A stretch of DNA of 40,160 bases from Deltaproteobacteria bacterium (GTDB taxonomy: Bacteria; Myxococcota; XYA12-FULL-58-9; JABJBS01), in assembly GCA_018668695.1 (NCBI GenBank), contig JABJBS010000262.1, forward strand, positions 1-40,160. Reading direction: 5' to 3'. Shown one piece after another: positions 25,703 through 33,867 of the stretch. Each line of letters begins with the position of its first letter. Positions within the stretch are counted from its first letter, which is position 1. A program made the position numbers and the translations under genes. Below the pieces are notes generated by a model. The model made no database searches. It was not told where the DNA came from and was given only the letters and a program-made list of their open reading frames with translations.

Positions 25703-26464
25703 TCAGGGGTTGGGTCTCCATCGCTTGGCCGGGTCTCCGACAAAGCTTTTTAGGGCCGGCTCCTGAGACTCAAGCATATTCTTAGCCGTGCCCTCATATG
25801 CTACCTGCCCCGCATCCAGAAAAGTGACCTTATCGGCAATGGACTCTAAGCTCTTTAAATCGTGACTAACCACCATCGACGTGATGCCCAGCTCTTCAGA
25901 CATCTCACGAATCAGACGGTCCGTGCGTCTTGCGGCCACCGGGTCCAAACTGGTTGTTGGCTCATCGTAAAGCATGATTTGAGGTTCAAGCGCGATCGCA
26001 CGAGCTATCGCCACGCGTTTCTTAACCCCTGCCCCGAGTTCGGTTGGCATTCGCTTCATGACGTCTTGAACATGAACTTTCCGCAAAGAGGCCACCGCCT
26101 TTTCTTCGGCCTCGGAGGCACTCAGCCCGGTTCGCTTCCGAATTGGCATCGCCACATTTTCCAACACAGACATGGCCTCGAATAAAGTCGCGTGCTGAAA
26201 AATCATCTGGCACTTTCGACGTACGGGCATGAATTGAGCCTCGTTAAACCTCGAGACCTCACTGCCATCGACCCAGACTTCCCCAGCATCTGGCCGCAGG
26301 AGCCCGACCACCTGACGGGTGAGCACACTCTTTCCGGCGCCGCTTCGTCCCATAATAAAATGCACGCTTCCCGCGGAAATATCCACACTTACTCCATCGA
26401 GAACCTTCTGCGCACCGAATGCCTTATGGACATTACGAAAAGATATAATGGGCGCTGGCATCAT
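25703..26464 (-). CDS. MlaF-type ABC transporter ATP-binding protein
   Basis: The 253-residue ATPase has the Walker A GRSGAGKSVL, the Q-loop FQHATLFEAMSV and the Walker B LYDEPTTSLDP. In the signature region, GAGVKKRVAIARAIA replaces the usual LSGGQ-like LSGGM(A/R)KR. The family is MlaF/MkL, which powers lipid movement by MlaE permeases. The ATG at 26464 overlaps the stop of the permease gene (ATGA). Upstream in-frame codons fall inside the permease gene and are not part of this protein. Confidence 0.92.
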   Translation of the reverse strand: MMPAPIISFRNVHKAFGAQKVLDGVSVDISAGSVHFIMGRSGAGKSVLTRQVVGLLRPDAGEVWVDGSEVSRFNEAQFMPVRRKCQMIFQHATLFEAMSVLENVAMPIRKRTGLSASEAEEKAVASLRKVHVQDVMKRMPTELGAGVKKRVAIARAIALEPQIMLYDEPTTSLDPVAARRTDRLIREMSEELGITSMVVSHDLKSLESIADKVTFLDAGQVAYEGTAKNMLESQEPALKSFVGDPAKRWRPNP

Positions 26465-27234
26465 GGCAGCAGCCAAAAGCCCAAGAGGCCCAGAAGGAAA
26501 TCCAATGCCAAAACTGCCACCGAGCCGCCAATCACTGCATAAGTCGTGGCTCTTCCCACCCCAGGTGCACCGCCCGATGCTCCCAAGCCAGCGAAGACCG
26601 CCATCAAAGGGACAGCAAAACCAAAGCAAGCGCATTTGATAACACCCAGTAAAACGTCGTTGAGCCCAACCTGTCCGTAATCGAAATAAGTCATGATACC
26701 AATATCGAACAAACCATGCGCCACTAAACCGCCGCACGTAAACCCTATCCATGCGCCGCAAATGCCTAAGCCCACGCCCGCGATGGTGCCGCCGAGGATC
26801 CTCGGGCAGGCCAGGTAAGTTAGCGCGTCAGCTCCAGCCAGCCGAAGTGCGTCAACCTGCTCACTGATTTTCATGGTTCCAATTTCCGCGGCAGTTCCCG
26901 CTCCATATCGAGCGGCCAACATCAGTGCGGATATCGTGGGCGCAAACTCGCGCACCAACAGCTTCATAAACGCCGGACCAATCATAGAAAGGTCGCCCAG
27001 AATCTTCTGCCCCTGCACACAAGCCTCAACCACCATGATGGCCCCAGTAAAACCCAGCGTTAATAAAACAAAAGGCAAACTCTGATTCCCTGCCTCATAG
27101 GCTTGTCGCAAAATAAGACGCGGCTCAGTAACCCGAAAGCGTAAACAAACACGCACAAAAAGAGCCCAGACAGAAAGCGTATCTCGGTAAACATCGAGCG
27201 ACGTTCGCCCTACGGCTCGGAGCCACTGGTTCAT
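26461..27234 (-). CDS. MlaE-type ABC transporter permease (second copy in operon)
   Basis: This is a 257-residue MlaE/YrbE permease with five or more hydrophobic helices. Conserved parts are the VREFAPTISALMLAARYGAGTAAEIGTMKISEQVDALRLAG stretch (the E-x-G-T-M-K-x-x-E-Q family motif) and LLGVIKCACFGFAVPL. The ATG at 27234 overlaps the stop of the other MlaE-like gene (ATGA), making the two permeases translationally coupled. The two differ clearly in sequence, so this is not a recent tandem copy. A pair of permeases suggests a heterodimer, as proposed for YrbEA/YrbEB of mycobacteria. Confidence 0.92.
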   Translation of the reverse strand: MNQWLRAVGRTSLDVYRDTLSVWALFVRVCLRFRVTEPRLILRQAYEAGNQSLPFVLLTLGFTGAIMVVEACVQGQKILGDLSMIGPAFMKLLVREFAPTISALMLAARYGAGTAAEIGTMKISEQVDALRLAGADALTYLACPRILGGTIAGVGLGICGAWIGFTCGGLVAHGLFDIGIMTYFDYGQVGLNDVLLGVIKCACFGFAVPLMAVFAGLGASGGAPGVGRATTYAVIGGSVAVLALDFLLGLLGFWLLP

Positions 27235-28016
27235 AGCAGCCTCCCGCCTAATGCAATCATGCAGTCCACTAAAAAGATGGCAACCGCTGACCCAACCACC
27301 TGCTGATTGACCGCACGCCCCACGCCCTGAGCACCGCGTTCGGCATTGAGTCCACAATAACTGGATACAACTGCGATAAGGCCCCCGAAACAAACGGTCT
27401 TCGCGACCCCTAAGAGGACATCGCTGACTTGTAACTTTGAGACCATACTTGAGTAAAAGGTAAGGTAATCGATCCCCAAGAGAACATCCGCCACACCAGC
27501 GGCCGCAACCAAGGCCATGAAGTCGCCCAGTACCACCAGGCAAGCCATAGCAAGAACCATGGCCACAACTCTCGGCACAATCAGCAGCTCATAGACATCG
27601 AGCGCCAAGACACGTAACGCATCCATTTGCTCGCCAACTTTCATCGAAGCTAGCTCCGAGGTGTTCTTGGCTCCCACTCGGCCACTGAACATAAGTGCGA
27701 TTAGAATCGGCCCTACTTCCTTCACCGTTGCCAAGCTTACATACCAACCCACAAAACTTCGCATGCCATACTTTTCAACGTAGACGGCACCTTGCAGCAC
27801 TAAAATCATCCCCGTAAATGCCGACGCCATCATCATGATAGGAATGGACTGTTCACCAAACCCAAGACAAGCACGCCAAAATTCACCGAGATCGATGCGC
27901 CTTTTGATTAAACGATGGATGACTTTATAGATCAGCAGAAAGAGCCCACCGACCATCGAGACCAGGCTCAAGAGTCTACGGCCACGCAGGCGAATCCATT
28001 GGTGTGCGACTTCCAT
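27231..28016 (-). CDS. MlaE-type ABC transporter permease (first copy in operon)
   Basis: The 261-residue permease shows GFGEQSIPIMMMASAFTGMILVLQG, VKEVGPILIALMFSGRVGAKNTSELASMKVGEQMDALRVL and LLGVAKTVCFGGLIAVVSSYCG, the MlaE family pattern. ATG 28016 gives the usual family length of about 260; an ATG at 28112 would add 32 residues without family support and would leave only 9 bases to the divergent permease gene. Neither start has a clear Shine-Dalgarno sequence. It heads the minus-strand operon: two permeases, ATPase, MCE protein and two dehydratase genes. Confidence 0.88.
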   Translation of the reverse strand: MEVAHQWIRLRGRRLLSLVSMVGGLFLLIYKVIHRLIKRRIDLGEFWRACLGFGEQSIPIMMMASAFTGMILVLQGAVYVEKYGMRSFVGWYVSLATVKEVGPILIALMFSGRVGAKNTSELASMKVGEQMDALRVLALDVYELLIVPRVVAMVLAMACLVVLGDFMALVAAAGVADVLLGIDYLTFYSSMVSKLQVSDVLLGVAKTVCFGGLIAVVSSYCGLNAERGAQGVGRAVNQQVVGSAVAIFLVDCMIALGGRLL

Positions 28017-28121
28017 TGATTCTGTCGTATCAAGGACGACTTGCTGAGTCACCTGAACGTTGAAATTCGATAGGAGCACGCAGTTCTTGACTTTCGGCGC
28101 GCACACCCGCATCACAGGAAA

Positions 28122-28877
28122 ATGGACACCAGTGTACTCGGGCTTCTCGACTTTCTAGTTCTGGCTCTTACAGGTTTCGCCGCTGGCTGGATCAATATAC
28201 TCGCCGGTGGTGGCTCACTGCTTACGATGCCGATGGCTATTTTTATGGGGCTCGAAGCAGGGGTAGCCAATGGAACTGCCCGGCTTGCCATCTTGGTTCA
28301 AAACATCACCGCCATAAGCCGTTACCAACAAAAAGGCGCCATCGACTGGAAACAGGTCCTCCCCTACGCTTTGCCGTGCACACTTGGAGCCTTAATTGGT
28401 GCTCACTACGCGTCGCATGCCAGCCATCAAGAAACCACTCGTTTTTTAAGCTTTGCAATCATCGGCGCGGTGGTCATGGCCATCTTCAAACCCAAATCGA
28501 ACAAGAAGCACGCCAAACCGGTACCGCGGCCAATTCGCTTTATTGCGTTTTTTATCATTGGGCTCTACGGCGGCGCTATCCAAGCCGGCGTTGGTTACCT
28601 CATGATTGCGGGTATCACTTTTATTGGCGGCATGGACCTCGTGAAAGCGAATATCCTCAAAGTCATTCTGGTTGGTGCTTACACACCGTTTGTTCTGGGC
28701 TTTTTCTGGCAAGCCAACCGAATTCATCTTTACGCCGCTTTGGCACTCGCCGTTGGGCAAGCCCTCGGAGCTTGGATGGCCGCTTCATTCGCCCTTGATA
28801 AGGGCGAAATATGGGTTCGTCGTTTTTTGATTGTGGCAGTGATGGCATCGGCTGCGAAGCTCTTGGGCGTATTCTAA
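28122..28877 (+). CDS. TauE/SafE family membrane transporter
   Basis: The 251-residue polytopic protein has about seven or eight hydrophobic segments and the family N-terminus with GFAAGWINILAGGGSLLTMP, plus GLYGGAIQAGVGYLMI at the start of the second half. TauE/SafE proteins (formerly DUF81) export or take up small sulfur-containing or organic anions; the substrate here cannot be told. AGGA lies 5 bases before the ATG. The last 4 bases overlap the stop of the convergent OmpA-like gene. Confidence 0.9.
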   Translation: MDTSVLGLLDFLVLALTGFAAGWINILAGGGSLLTMPMAIFMGLEAGVANGTARLAILVQNITAISRYQQKGAIDWKQVLPYALPCTLGALIGAHYASHASHQETTRFLSFAIIGAVVMAIFKPKSNKKHAKPVPRPIRFIAFFIIGLYGGAIQAGVGYLMIAGITFIGGMDLVKANILKVILVGAYTPFVLGFFWQANRIHLYAALALAVGQALGAWMAASFALDKGEIWVRRFLIVAVMASAAKLLGVF

Positions 28878-29902
28878 AGCTGCTTCCAGCTATGACGATC
28901 TGGAGCGCCGTTGGATAGAATGTATCGTGCCCGCCGGTTGCGCGGCTCATCAACATTATCGCCCGTCTCCACAGCAAGCTCCGTCTCTCCCGTACCACGA
29001 TAATGGAGGCTTACCCGGATACCATTCGCCTGTAAGTAGCCAGCAATTGCCTGTGCTCTTTGACGTGCTAACTTTTTATTAGCTCCAGCGTCACCAACCG
29101 TATCGGTATGGCCACTGATATAGAGCGCCAGTGGAATCAACTTGCCAAACTTATCGATAGCACTTTGAATTTCAGGCAAGACATCATCTATCTTGGCTCG
29201 TTCGCCATCCTCAATAAGCGAGCTACCCGATGAAAAAATAACATCGTCATGGGGAATCTCAAGCCACCAAGGGCTTAACTCAATACCATTGGAAAAATAA
29301 TCAACGTCAAAGCAATTCAGCTTAATTTTCATAACCACATGGTCTTGTCCGGCCATTGCCTTAGGAATCGGCCAGCGCACACTCAACCAATCTCCGGTTT
29401 GCGCTCCTTCAAAGACTGTGCGTTCCTGAACCCGCGCACCATTCTCATAAAGAACGTTCGCATCGCAGTAGTTGGCGGGCCTATTGAGTAGAACTTCCAC
29501 ACGCCCTTCTGTCTGAAAGATTCGGTCGTGAGGTACTTCAATGGTCATGGGTGCTGCTACGACAACCGCAAACTGAAGAGGCATCTCACCGGTGGCGCCA
29601 TCAGTAAATACAACACTTAGATTACCTCGAACCTCATACTGGCCTACCGGCGCATCGATTGTTGCCTTAAAGCTTCGCCCCGCTCTCTTCTTACCAATTT
29701 TATAGCGCTGAGTGCGTGACCCTATACCCTTCAATTCGACTGTTGCGTCGCGAACCGCCTTATTGAAAGTGAGTGTGATCGACGGTTTATCCTGGCCGTG
29801 AAGAACCTTGTTCATCACCGTCACCTCGACGTCGTTTGCGGACGCGGAAGATAAACCAAATAGGAAGGTCAATAGGACTGTTAGAAAATGAAGTGCTCGC
29901 AT
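28874..29902 (-). CDS. Periplasmic OmpA-domain protein
   Basis: The 342-residue product has a signal peptide (MRALHFLTVLLTFLFGLSSASA). A beta-rich middle of about 190 residues follows, which I cannot assign. The OmpA-like C-terminal domain includes ALYISGHTDTVGDAGANKKLARQRA, with the Asp and Arg that hold diaminopimelate of peptidoglycan, and ends with the NRRARYIL motif. The middle has no beta-barrel signs, so the protein is probably a periplasmic wall-binding protein. ATG 29902 has no strong ribosome binding site. It follows the flagellar genes on the same strand by 85 bases. A role in flagellar wall anchoring, like MotB or MotY, is possible but unproven. Confidence 0.8.
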   Translation of the reverse strand: MRALHFLTVLLTFLFGLSSASANDVEVTVMNKVLHGQDKPSITLTFNKAVRDATVELKGIGSRTQRYKIGKKRAGRSFKATIDAPVGQYEVRGNLSVVFTDGATGEMPLQFAVVVAAPMTIEVPHDRIFQTEGRVEVLLNRPANYCDANVLYENGARVQERTVFEGAQTGDWLSVRWPIPKAMAGQDHVVMKIKLNCFDVDYFSNGIELSPWWLEIPHDDVIFSSGSSLIEDGERAKIDDVLPEIQSAIDKFGKLIPLALYISGHTDTVGDAGANKKLARQRAQAIAGYLQANGIRVSLHYRGTGETELAVETGDNVDEPRNRRARYILSNGAPDRHSWKQL

Positions 29903-29986
29903 GAGCAATCGATGCCATGACGGCCGCAAAACGGCAACCCTATGCTGGAGGAGGAAAGAAAAAGAAGCCGTATTAGACAGGTCGCC

Positions 29987-30343
29987 TTAAGCGACACCCA
30001 GCAAGGCACCGGGTTCAGGTCTTGATTTTTTGGTATGCTGGATCAGGACGGCGCTCTTTCGGGCCGTTTCCATTTCCATGCGGACCGAGCTCATTTCAAG
30101 CTTAAGCTGGGTAAAGCCATACTCAACACGCCCGAGTGCTTCATTCAAATCCTCGGAAAATTCGCTTATCAACAACGCGCGAACCAGCGTTGGAGCGGAA
30201 TCAACCAAAAACTCAATCTCATCAATCAGTTCTTGGCGGTCCTCTAGAAACTGAGACCAATTCTCCATATTAACTTCTGAGGGAACTGGAATGGCCAGAA
30301 GACCATCCAAGATCTCTCGAAGTTCATGGCGATAATCCGTCAT
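29987..30343 (-). CDS. Small helical protein in the fliT position (possible flagellar chaperone)
   Basis: The 118-residue protein is largely alpha-helical and acidic, with a Glu/Asp-rich middle (NWSQFLEDRQELIDEIEFL) and heptad-like leucines. Its ATG overlaps the stop of fliS (TAATG). In many bacteria fliT, the chaperone of the filament cap FliD and a regulator, sits exactly here. I see no firm FliT motif, so the call rests on position, size and helical character. Confidence 0.6.
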   Translation of the reverse strand: MTDYRHELREILDGLLAIPVPSEVNMENWSQFLEDRQELIDEIEFLVDSAPTLVRALLISEFSEDLNEALGRVEYGFTQLKLEMSSVRMEMETARKSAVLIQHTKKSRPEPGALLGVA

Positions 30344-30756
30344 TATCTTCCACTCGCCTGCAAGCCGGCATCGCCACTCTCTTCACGTGAAACTCTAACA
30401 GCCTCACCCCAAGTTTCGCGCAGCTTTTCAAGGTGGGTCGTCACTTCATCCAGCGAACCAAGGTCCATTTCGCTACTCGCAACCTGAAGACGGTCGATGA
30501 GATAGTCATACAAGCGTGCCAGATTTTCACACAGCTCCGGTGCCCGGTCGTGGTCCAAGGTTGCCGAGAGTTCTGTAAGAATTGCCATGACGCTACCAAT
30601 TTTCTGACCCTTTTGAGCCGGATTATTAGTCTCGATTGCTATTCTGGCTTGCTTACAAAACTTAATTGCCCCGTCATAAAGAGCGAGCAGGATTTCACCT
30701 GGATCTGATAGCAGTACTTTATTTTTCTTATAACGATTTAGGTTTGCGCCGTACAT
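30343..30756 (-). CDS. fliS: Flagellin export chaperone FliS
   Basis: The 137-residue helical protein carries the FliS pattern: an N-terminal MYGANLNRYKKNKVLLSDPGEILLALYDGAIKFCKQA and later LCENLARLYDYLIDRLQVA. FliS binds the C-terminus of flagellin in the cytoplasm and hands it to the export gate. GGAGG is 6 bases before the ATG. It follows fliD by 21 bases. Confidence 0.94.
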   Translation of the reverse strand: MYGANLNRYKKNKVLLSDPGEILLALYDGAIKFCKQARIAIETNNPAQKGQKIGSVMAILTELSATLDHDRAPELCENLARLYDYLIDRLQVASSEMDLGSLDEVTTHLEKLRETWGEAVRVSREESGDAGLQASGR

Positions 30757-30777
30757 TACGGTCCTCCACTGTTAACC

Positions 30778-32202
30778 CTACTTAGCTTGATTGGTCGATG
30801 TCGCCCCAAGAGCAGAAAGGTATTGTTGTTGTGAATTCATTTTTAGAACCATCGATTCCATTTGCAAAAACTGCCTATTAAGTCTCTCCCGGTATGCATC
30901 TAGCCGACCTTCGAGCGTAGTTATTCGTGTATCTATATTCTTGGTTTGCTTCGAAATACTGTCATCTTTCACCCACAGCGAACCCTCACCAAGTAGAGTG
31001 TAATTATCAACAAGTTGTTCGAATTGGTCAGCCATGCCCGTGGTACCGGCATCTGAATCGGTAACAAAAAGCTTTGCTACTTCGGCCGGCTTTTCCCGCA
31101 GTGCTTCTAGGAAATCATCACGTTCGAGAACGAGATTACCTTTTTCACCACTCTTGATTCCCACTACTGGGAAAGAATTATAGGTTCCGCCGTGGCTTTC
31201 TACAGGACTGCCCACCAGTGCCGATAAGTCTGACTGCAATGAACGCAAAGTCATATCACCCTGCAGACGTCCTGGATCGCGATAACCTTTGAAGCTCAGC
31301 TCATCCGTTAACCGATAGGCAATTCTGTTGTATTTATCGAGCAAGCTCTCAACCACGTTGACGATGCCATCTTCATCCTGCTTGATCTCAACAGTGGATT
31401 GGCCCGTAGACGTCAAATCGAGATTAATACCTGGCAATAGATCAGTAATCGTATTGCTGTTTCGCGATACCTTAAAGCCCGTGGTAGGGTCGCCACTTCC
31501 ATCTACGGTAGGCACACCGTTTGTATAGGAAGGGTCAATAAAGATGGTCGCGTCGGACGAGCTCTTCACCGTGGAGAGACTCAGTGCTGTTTGAATATCA
31601 CCCGTAGTGCTTGAGTATGCATAGGTAACAGCGTTTGACGCCCCTGTTGACTCACCAGAGACCTGCATTCGGTAATTCGTTCCATCGAACATAATCCCCG
31701 CGGTCACGCCAGCCGATGCACTGTTGATAGCGCTCGCCAACGTACTTAAAGTCATATCTGTTGATACTGTTACATCCACAGAAGTAGCATCGGCGGTTCC
31801 TTCTGCAACTTTAATGGTGAATGTACCCGCTATGCCTAAAGCAGCGGTTTTTGAAGAGTGAGTCGTTGAATAATCACGTTGGGCCGAAGCCAAGGATTCG
31901 ATGTAGAGGTCGTAAGCACCCGGAATTGCGTCACCACCGGCGCTAACTTTCAGGGAATCAGTGTTTGATGAGGACGATTTGTATACGAAAAAATCTTTGT
32001 TCGTTTTTAACGTTTCTGATTCAGTGTTCAGATTTTTAAGTAGGTCACCAACTTCTTTATAAATACGTTGGTGCTTGAAGAGGCTTTGCTTCTTCTTGTT
32101 CAGCGCATTAATCGGCGCTCTTTCAACATTTACCAGGGCATCGACAATGGACTTGGTATCCATCCCACTTCCGAGACCCGAAAAACTAATCGCGCCCGCC
32201 AT
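30778..32202 (-). CDS. fliD: Flagellar filament cap protein FliD
   Basis: The 474-residue protein begins ISFSGLGSGMDTKSIVDALV, the FliD N-terminal hallmark, has a Ser/Thr-rich variable middle, and ends with helices matching the FliD C-terminal domain (KQTKNIDTRITTLEGRLDAYRERLNRQFLQMES). FliD forms the cap that folds flagellin at the filament tip. AGGAGG lies 6 bases before the ATG. It follows fliC after a hairpin. Confidence 0.95.
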   Translation of the reverse strand: MAGAISFSGLGSGMDTKSIVDALVNVERAPINALNKKKQSLFKHQRIYKEVGDLLKNLNTESETLKTNKDFFVYKSSSSNTDSLKVSAGGDAIPGAYDLYIESLASAQRDYSTTHSSKTAALGIAGTFTIKVAEGTADATSVDVTVSTDMTLSTLASAINSASAGVTAGIMFDGTNYRMQVSGESTGASNAVTYAYSSTTGDIQTALSLSTVKSSSDATIFIDPSYTNGVPTVDGSGDPTTGFKVSRNSNTITDLLPGINLDLTSTGQSTVEIKQDEDGIVNVVESLLDKYNRIAYRLTDELSFKGYRDPGRLQGDMTLRSLQSDLSALVGSPVESHGGTYNSFPVVGIKSGEKGNLVLERDDFLEALREKPAEVAKLFVTDSDAGTTGMADQFEQLVDNYTLLGEGSLWVKDDSISKQTKNIDTRITTLEGRLDAYRERLNRQFLQMESMVLKMNSQQQYLSALGATSTNQAK

Positions 32203-32251
32203 CGGCGCCTCCTCTCACCCACACCCACTAAATACCGTCCCCGTCCAAAGC

Positions 32252-32275
32252 GAGGGGTACCCAAAGGTACCCCTC
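32252..32275 (-). terminator. Strong fliC-fliD intercistronic hairpin
   Basis: GAGGGGTACC and GGTACCCCTC form a perfect 10-bp stem around a 4-base loop, about 32 bases after the fliC stop. The bases after it on the minus strand are GCTTTGG, with no U-run, so it may terminate only partly. An equally good reading is a 3' stabilising structure that keeps fliC mRNA far more abundant than fliD. Confidence 0.55.
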
Positions 32276-32307
32276 TATTTCGGCGGTGGGGTTGGTATTC
32301 CTAACTC

Positions 32308-33138
32308 TTAACCAATCAGCGACAATGCTGATTGCGGCAACGAGTTAGCCTGAGCCAACATCGACGTTCCCGCCTGAGATAGGATTTGCGAACGTGTAAA
32401 CGCTGCTGATTCTTCAGCGACGTCGACGTCCTTGATACGAGAGTTAGCTGAAGCAGTATTTTCATGCATAATGCTCAAGTTACTCATAGTAGCTTCCAAT
32501 CGGTTTTGGGTTGCACCCAAAGTACCCCGACTGGTGTTAATTGTTTGAAGCGCGGTATCCAGAGCAGCAATTGCTTTCTGAGCACCGGTAGAGCTTGTTA
32601 ATAATTCGTCGTTAAGACCGAGCGAAGTAGAGCCACTGTTAGCAATCGAAACAGAGATTCGATCATTACCAGTGTTATTCATACCAACCTGGAAACTAAC
32701 CCCGGCGGATACGCTACCATCAACAAGCTTTTGACCATTGTATTCTGTAACATTAACGACGCGGTCGAGTTCTGACTCAAGAAATTGGAATTCTTGGTCG
32801 AGATAACCACGCTCGGTAGCATCCATGGTACCTTCGTTAGAGGCTTGCACCGCTAACTCACGCATCCGCTGAACCATACCTGTCATCTCATTCAAAGCGC
32901 CTTCAGCGGTCTGAATAAGGCTAACACCATCGTTGGCGTTACGACTGGCTTGCTTCAATCCCTGCTCTTGAGCAGTCAACTGAGAGCTAATGGCGCTGCC
33001 TGCAGCGTCATCACCAGCCTTGTTAATACGAAGTCCAGAAGACAACTTTTCGATGTGTCCTGCCATCGCTTGGGTTGTCTTGTTTAAATTTGATTGTGCA
33101 CGTAACGAAGTTACGTTGGTTACAACTGAAATTGCCAT
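32308..33138 (-). CDS. fliC: Flagellin
   Basis: The 276-residue flagellin has the conserved N-terminal D0/D1 part ([37 protein letters not shown]) and C-terminal D1/D0 part ([42 protein letters not shown]). The middle is only about 60 residues, so D2/D3 are almost absent, as in other minimal flagellins. It polymerises into the filament. AGGAG lies 7 bases before ATG 33138. Upstream are a leader of about 100 bases and a sigma-28 type promoter. Confidence 0.97.
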   Translation of the reverse strand: MAISVVTNVTSLRAQSNLNKTTQAMAGHIEKLSSGLRINKAGDDAAGSAISSQLTAQEQGLKQASRNANDGVSLIQTAEGALNEMTGMVQRMRELAVQASNEGTMDATERGYLDQEFQFLESELDRVVNVTEYNGQKLVDGSVSAGVSFQVGMNNTGNDRISVSIANSGSTSLGLNDELLTSSTGAQKAIAALDTALQTINTSRGTLGATQNRLEATMSNLSIMHENTASANSRIKDVDVAEESAAFTRSQILSQAGTSMLAQANSLPQSALSLIG

Positions 33139-33162
33139 AAAGGTTCTCCTAAAAAGTTATTC

Positions 33163-33178
33163 GGCGCATGCATGCGCC
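33163..33178 (-). promoter_or_regulatory. Perfect palindrome in the fliC leader
   Basis: GGCGCATGCATGCGCC is a perfect 16-base palindrome that starts about 12 bases upstream of the fliC Shine-Dalgarno sequence. As RNA it can form a short GC-rich hairpin, which could stabilise the 5' end or tune ribosome access; as DNA it could be an operator. Confidence 0.5.
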
Positions 33179-33181
33179 TTA

Positions 33182-33244
33182 TTTGTGTCGACATAATCTG
33201 TAAGCCCAACCCCACCAGGGCAAACTAATCATTTTGTGTCGACA
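33182..33244. repeat. Direct repeat of TTTGTGTCGACA in the fliC leader
   Basis: The 12-mer TTTGTGTCGACA occurs at 33182-33193 and 33233-33244 on the plus strand, 51 bases apart. The distal copy contains the palindrome GTGTCGACAC and lies at the predicted transcription start of fliC. This looks like two sites for one regulator, or a repeated RNA element. Confidence 0.6.
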
Positions 33245-33249
33245 CCAGA

Positions 33250-33276
33250 ACATCGTCGATGCTCTGAAGACCTTTA
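33250..33276 (-). promoter_or_regulatory. Sigma-28 (FliA) promoter of fliC
   Basis: On the minus strand TAAA (33273-33276) is followed by exactly 15 bases and then GACGATGT (33250-33257). The consensus is TAAA-N15-GCCGATAA, so the -35 is perfect and the -10 keeps its CGAT core. The start of transcription would be near 33243, giving a leader of about 105 bases. The presence of flgM nearby fits sigma-28 control. Confidence 0.7.
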
Positions 33277-33378
33277 GGGATTTTTTTGAGAAACCTTTAA
33301 AGCCACAAGGTGGAGTTATTCCAGAGGGTTAGCAGAATAATACGGCTTACCACCCCATGCTTTGTTCTTTTTTTTTAA

Positions 33379-33831
33379 TTAAACTTTCGCGATGTCGCGC
33401 AATTCGTCCTCTGCCGCATCCCACTTACCGAGGGCTACGATCAAAGTAGACTCGATAAAGGCTGCAACCTCGTCCGGAGACTCGGAGTCCACGACGACCG
33501 TTTCCAATGTACCCAGCGCATCGCCGAGGGCATTGTCAAACGCGACAACCTTTGGACCTTGAGTTCCTACTGAAGAACAAATCTGTTGAACCAAGCTTAG
33601 AAACACCTGCATATCGTTAAGAGTGGTCCACAGCATTGTGGCATCCTTATCTTTACGAATATCTGCAGCGGCCTGGCGCAAGTTGTCACACATACTGTTG
33701 ACACTTGGTTTGAGAACATTAAGGGCACCCCGCAACTTACCTTCAAGCTCTTCTAGAAGCTTTTGAATGTCAGGCTGCTTGGGGTCAACCTCGGTTTTCT
33801 GAATCTGGTTTGCTAGAGCTGAATCTGTCAC
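33379..33831 (-). CDS. Unknown 150-residue protein under a sigma-54 promoter in the flagellar cluster
   Basis: The GTG at 33831 has GGAGG 5 bases before it and gives 150 residues. The protein appears almost wholly helical. Residues about 20-35 are acidic and charged (IQKLLEELEGKLRGALNVLK) and the C-terminal part is rich in Asp/Glu (SPDEVAAFIESTL, WDAAEDELRDIAKV). There is no signal peptide and no membrane helix. I recognise no family. A near-consensus sigma-54 promoter lies 37 bases upstream, and fliC with its own promoter follows, so it is probably a single-gene unit of the flagellar regulon. A chaperone, regulator or chemotaxis-related role is possible but not shown. Confidence 0.8.
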   Translation of the reverse strand: MTDSALANQIQKTEVDPKQPDIQKLLEELEGKLRGALNVLKPSVNSMCDNLRQAAADIRKDKDATMLWTTLNDMQVFLSLVQQICSSVGTQGPKVVAFDNALGDALGTLETVVVDSESPDEVAAFIESTLIVALGKWDAAEDELRDIAKV

Positions 33832-33867
33832 AGCTACCTCCAATGATTAATTTCCTACAGATAACGT

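Noticed and set aside
25703-26761. A 352-residue version of the MlaF ATPase
   Set aside because: The first 99 residues come from codons lying inside the upstream permease gene; the ATG at 26464, overlapping the permease stop, gives the normal family length.
33365-33377. Run of T residues after the unknown gene
   Set aside because: On the coding strand of the neighbouring genes it reads as A residues, so it is not a terminator for them; no stem precedes it in the needed orientation.
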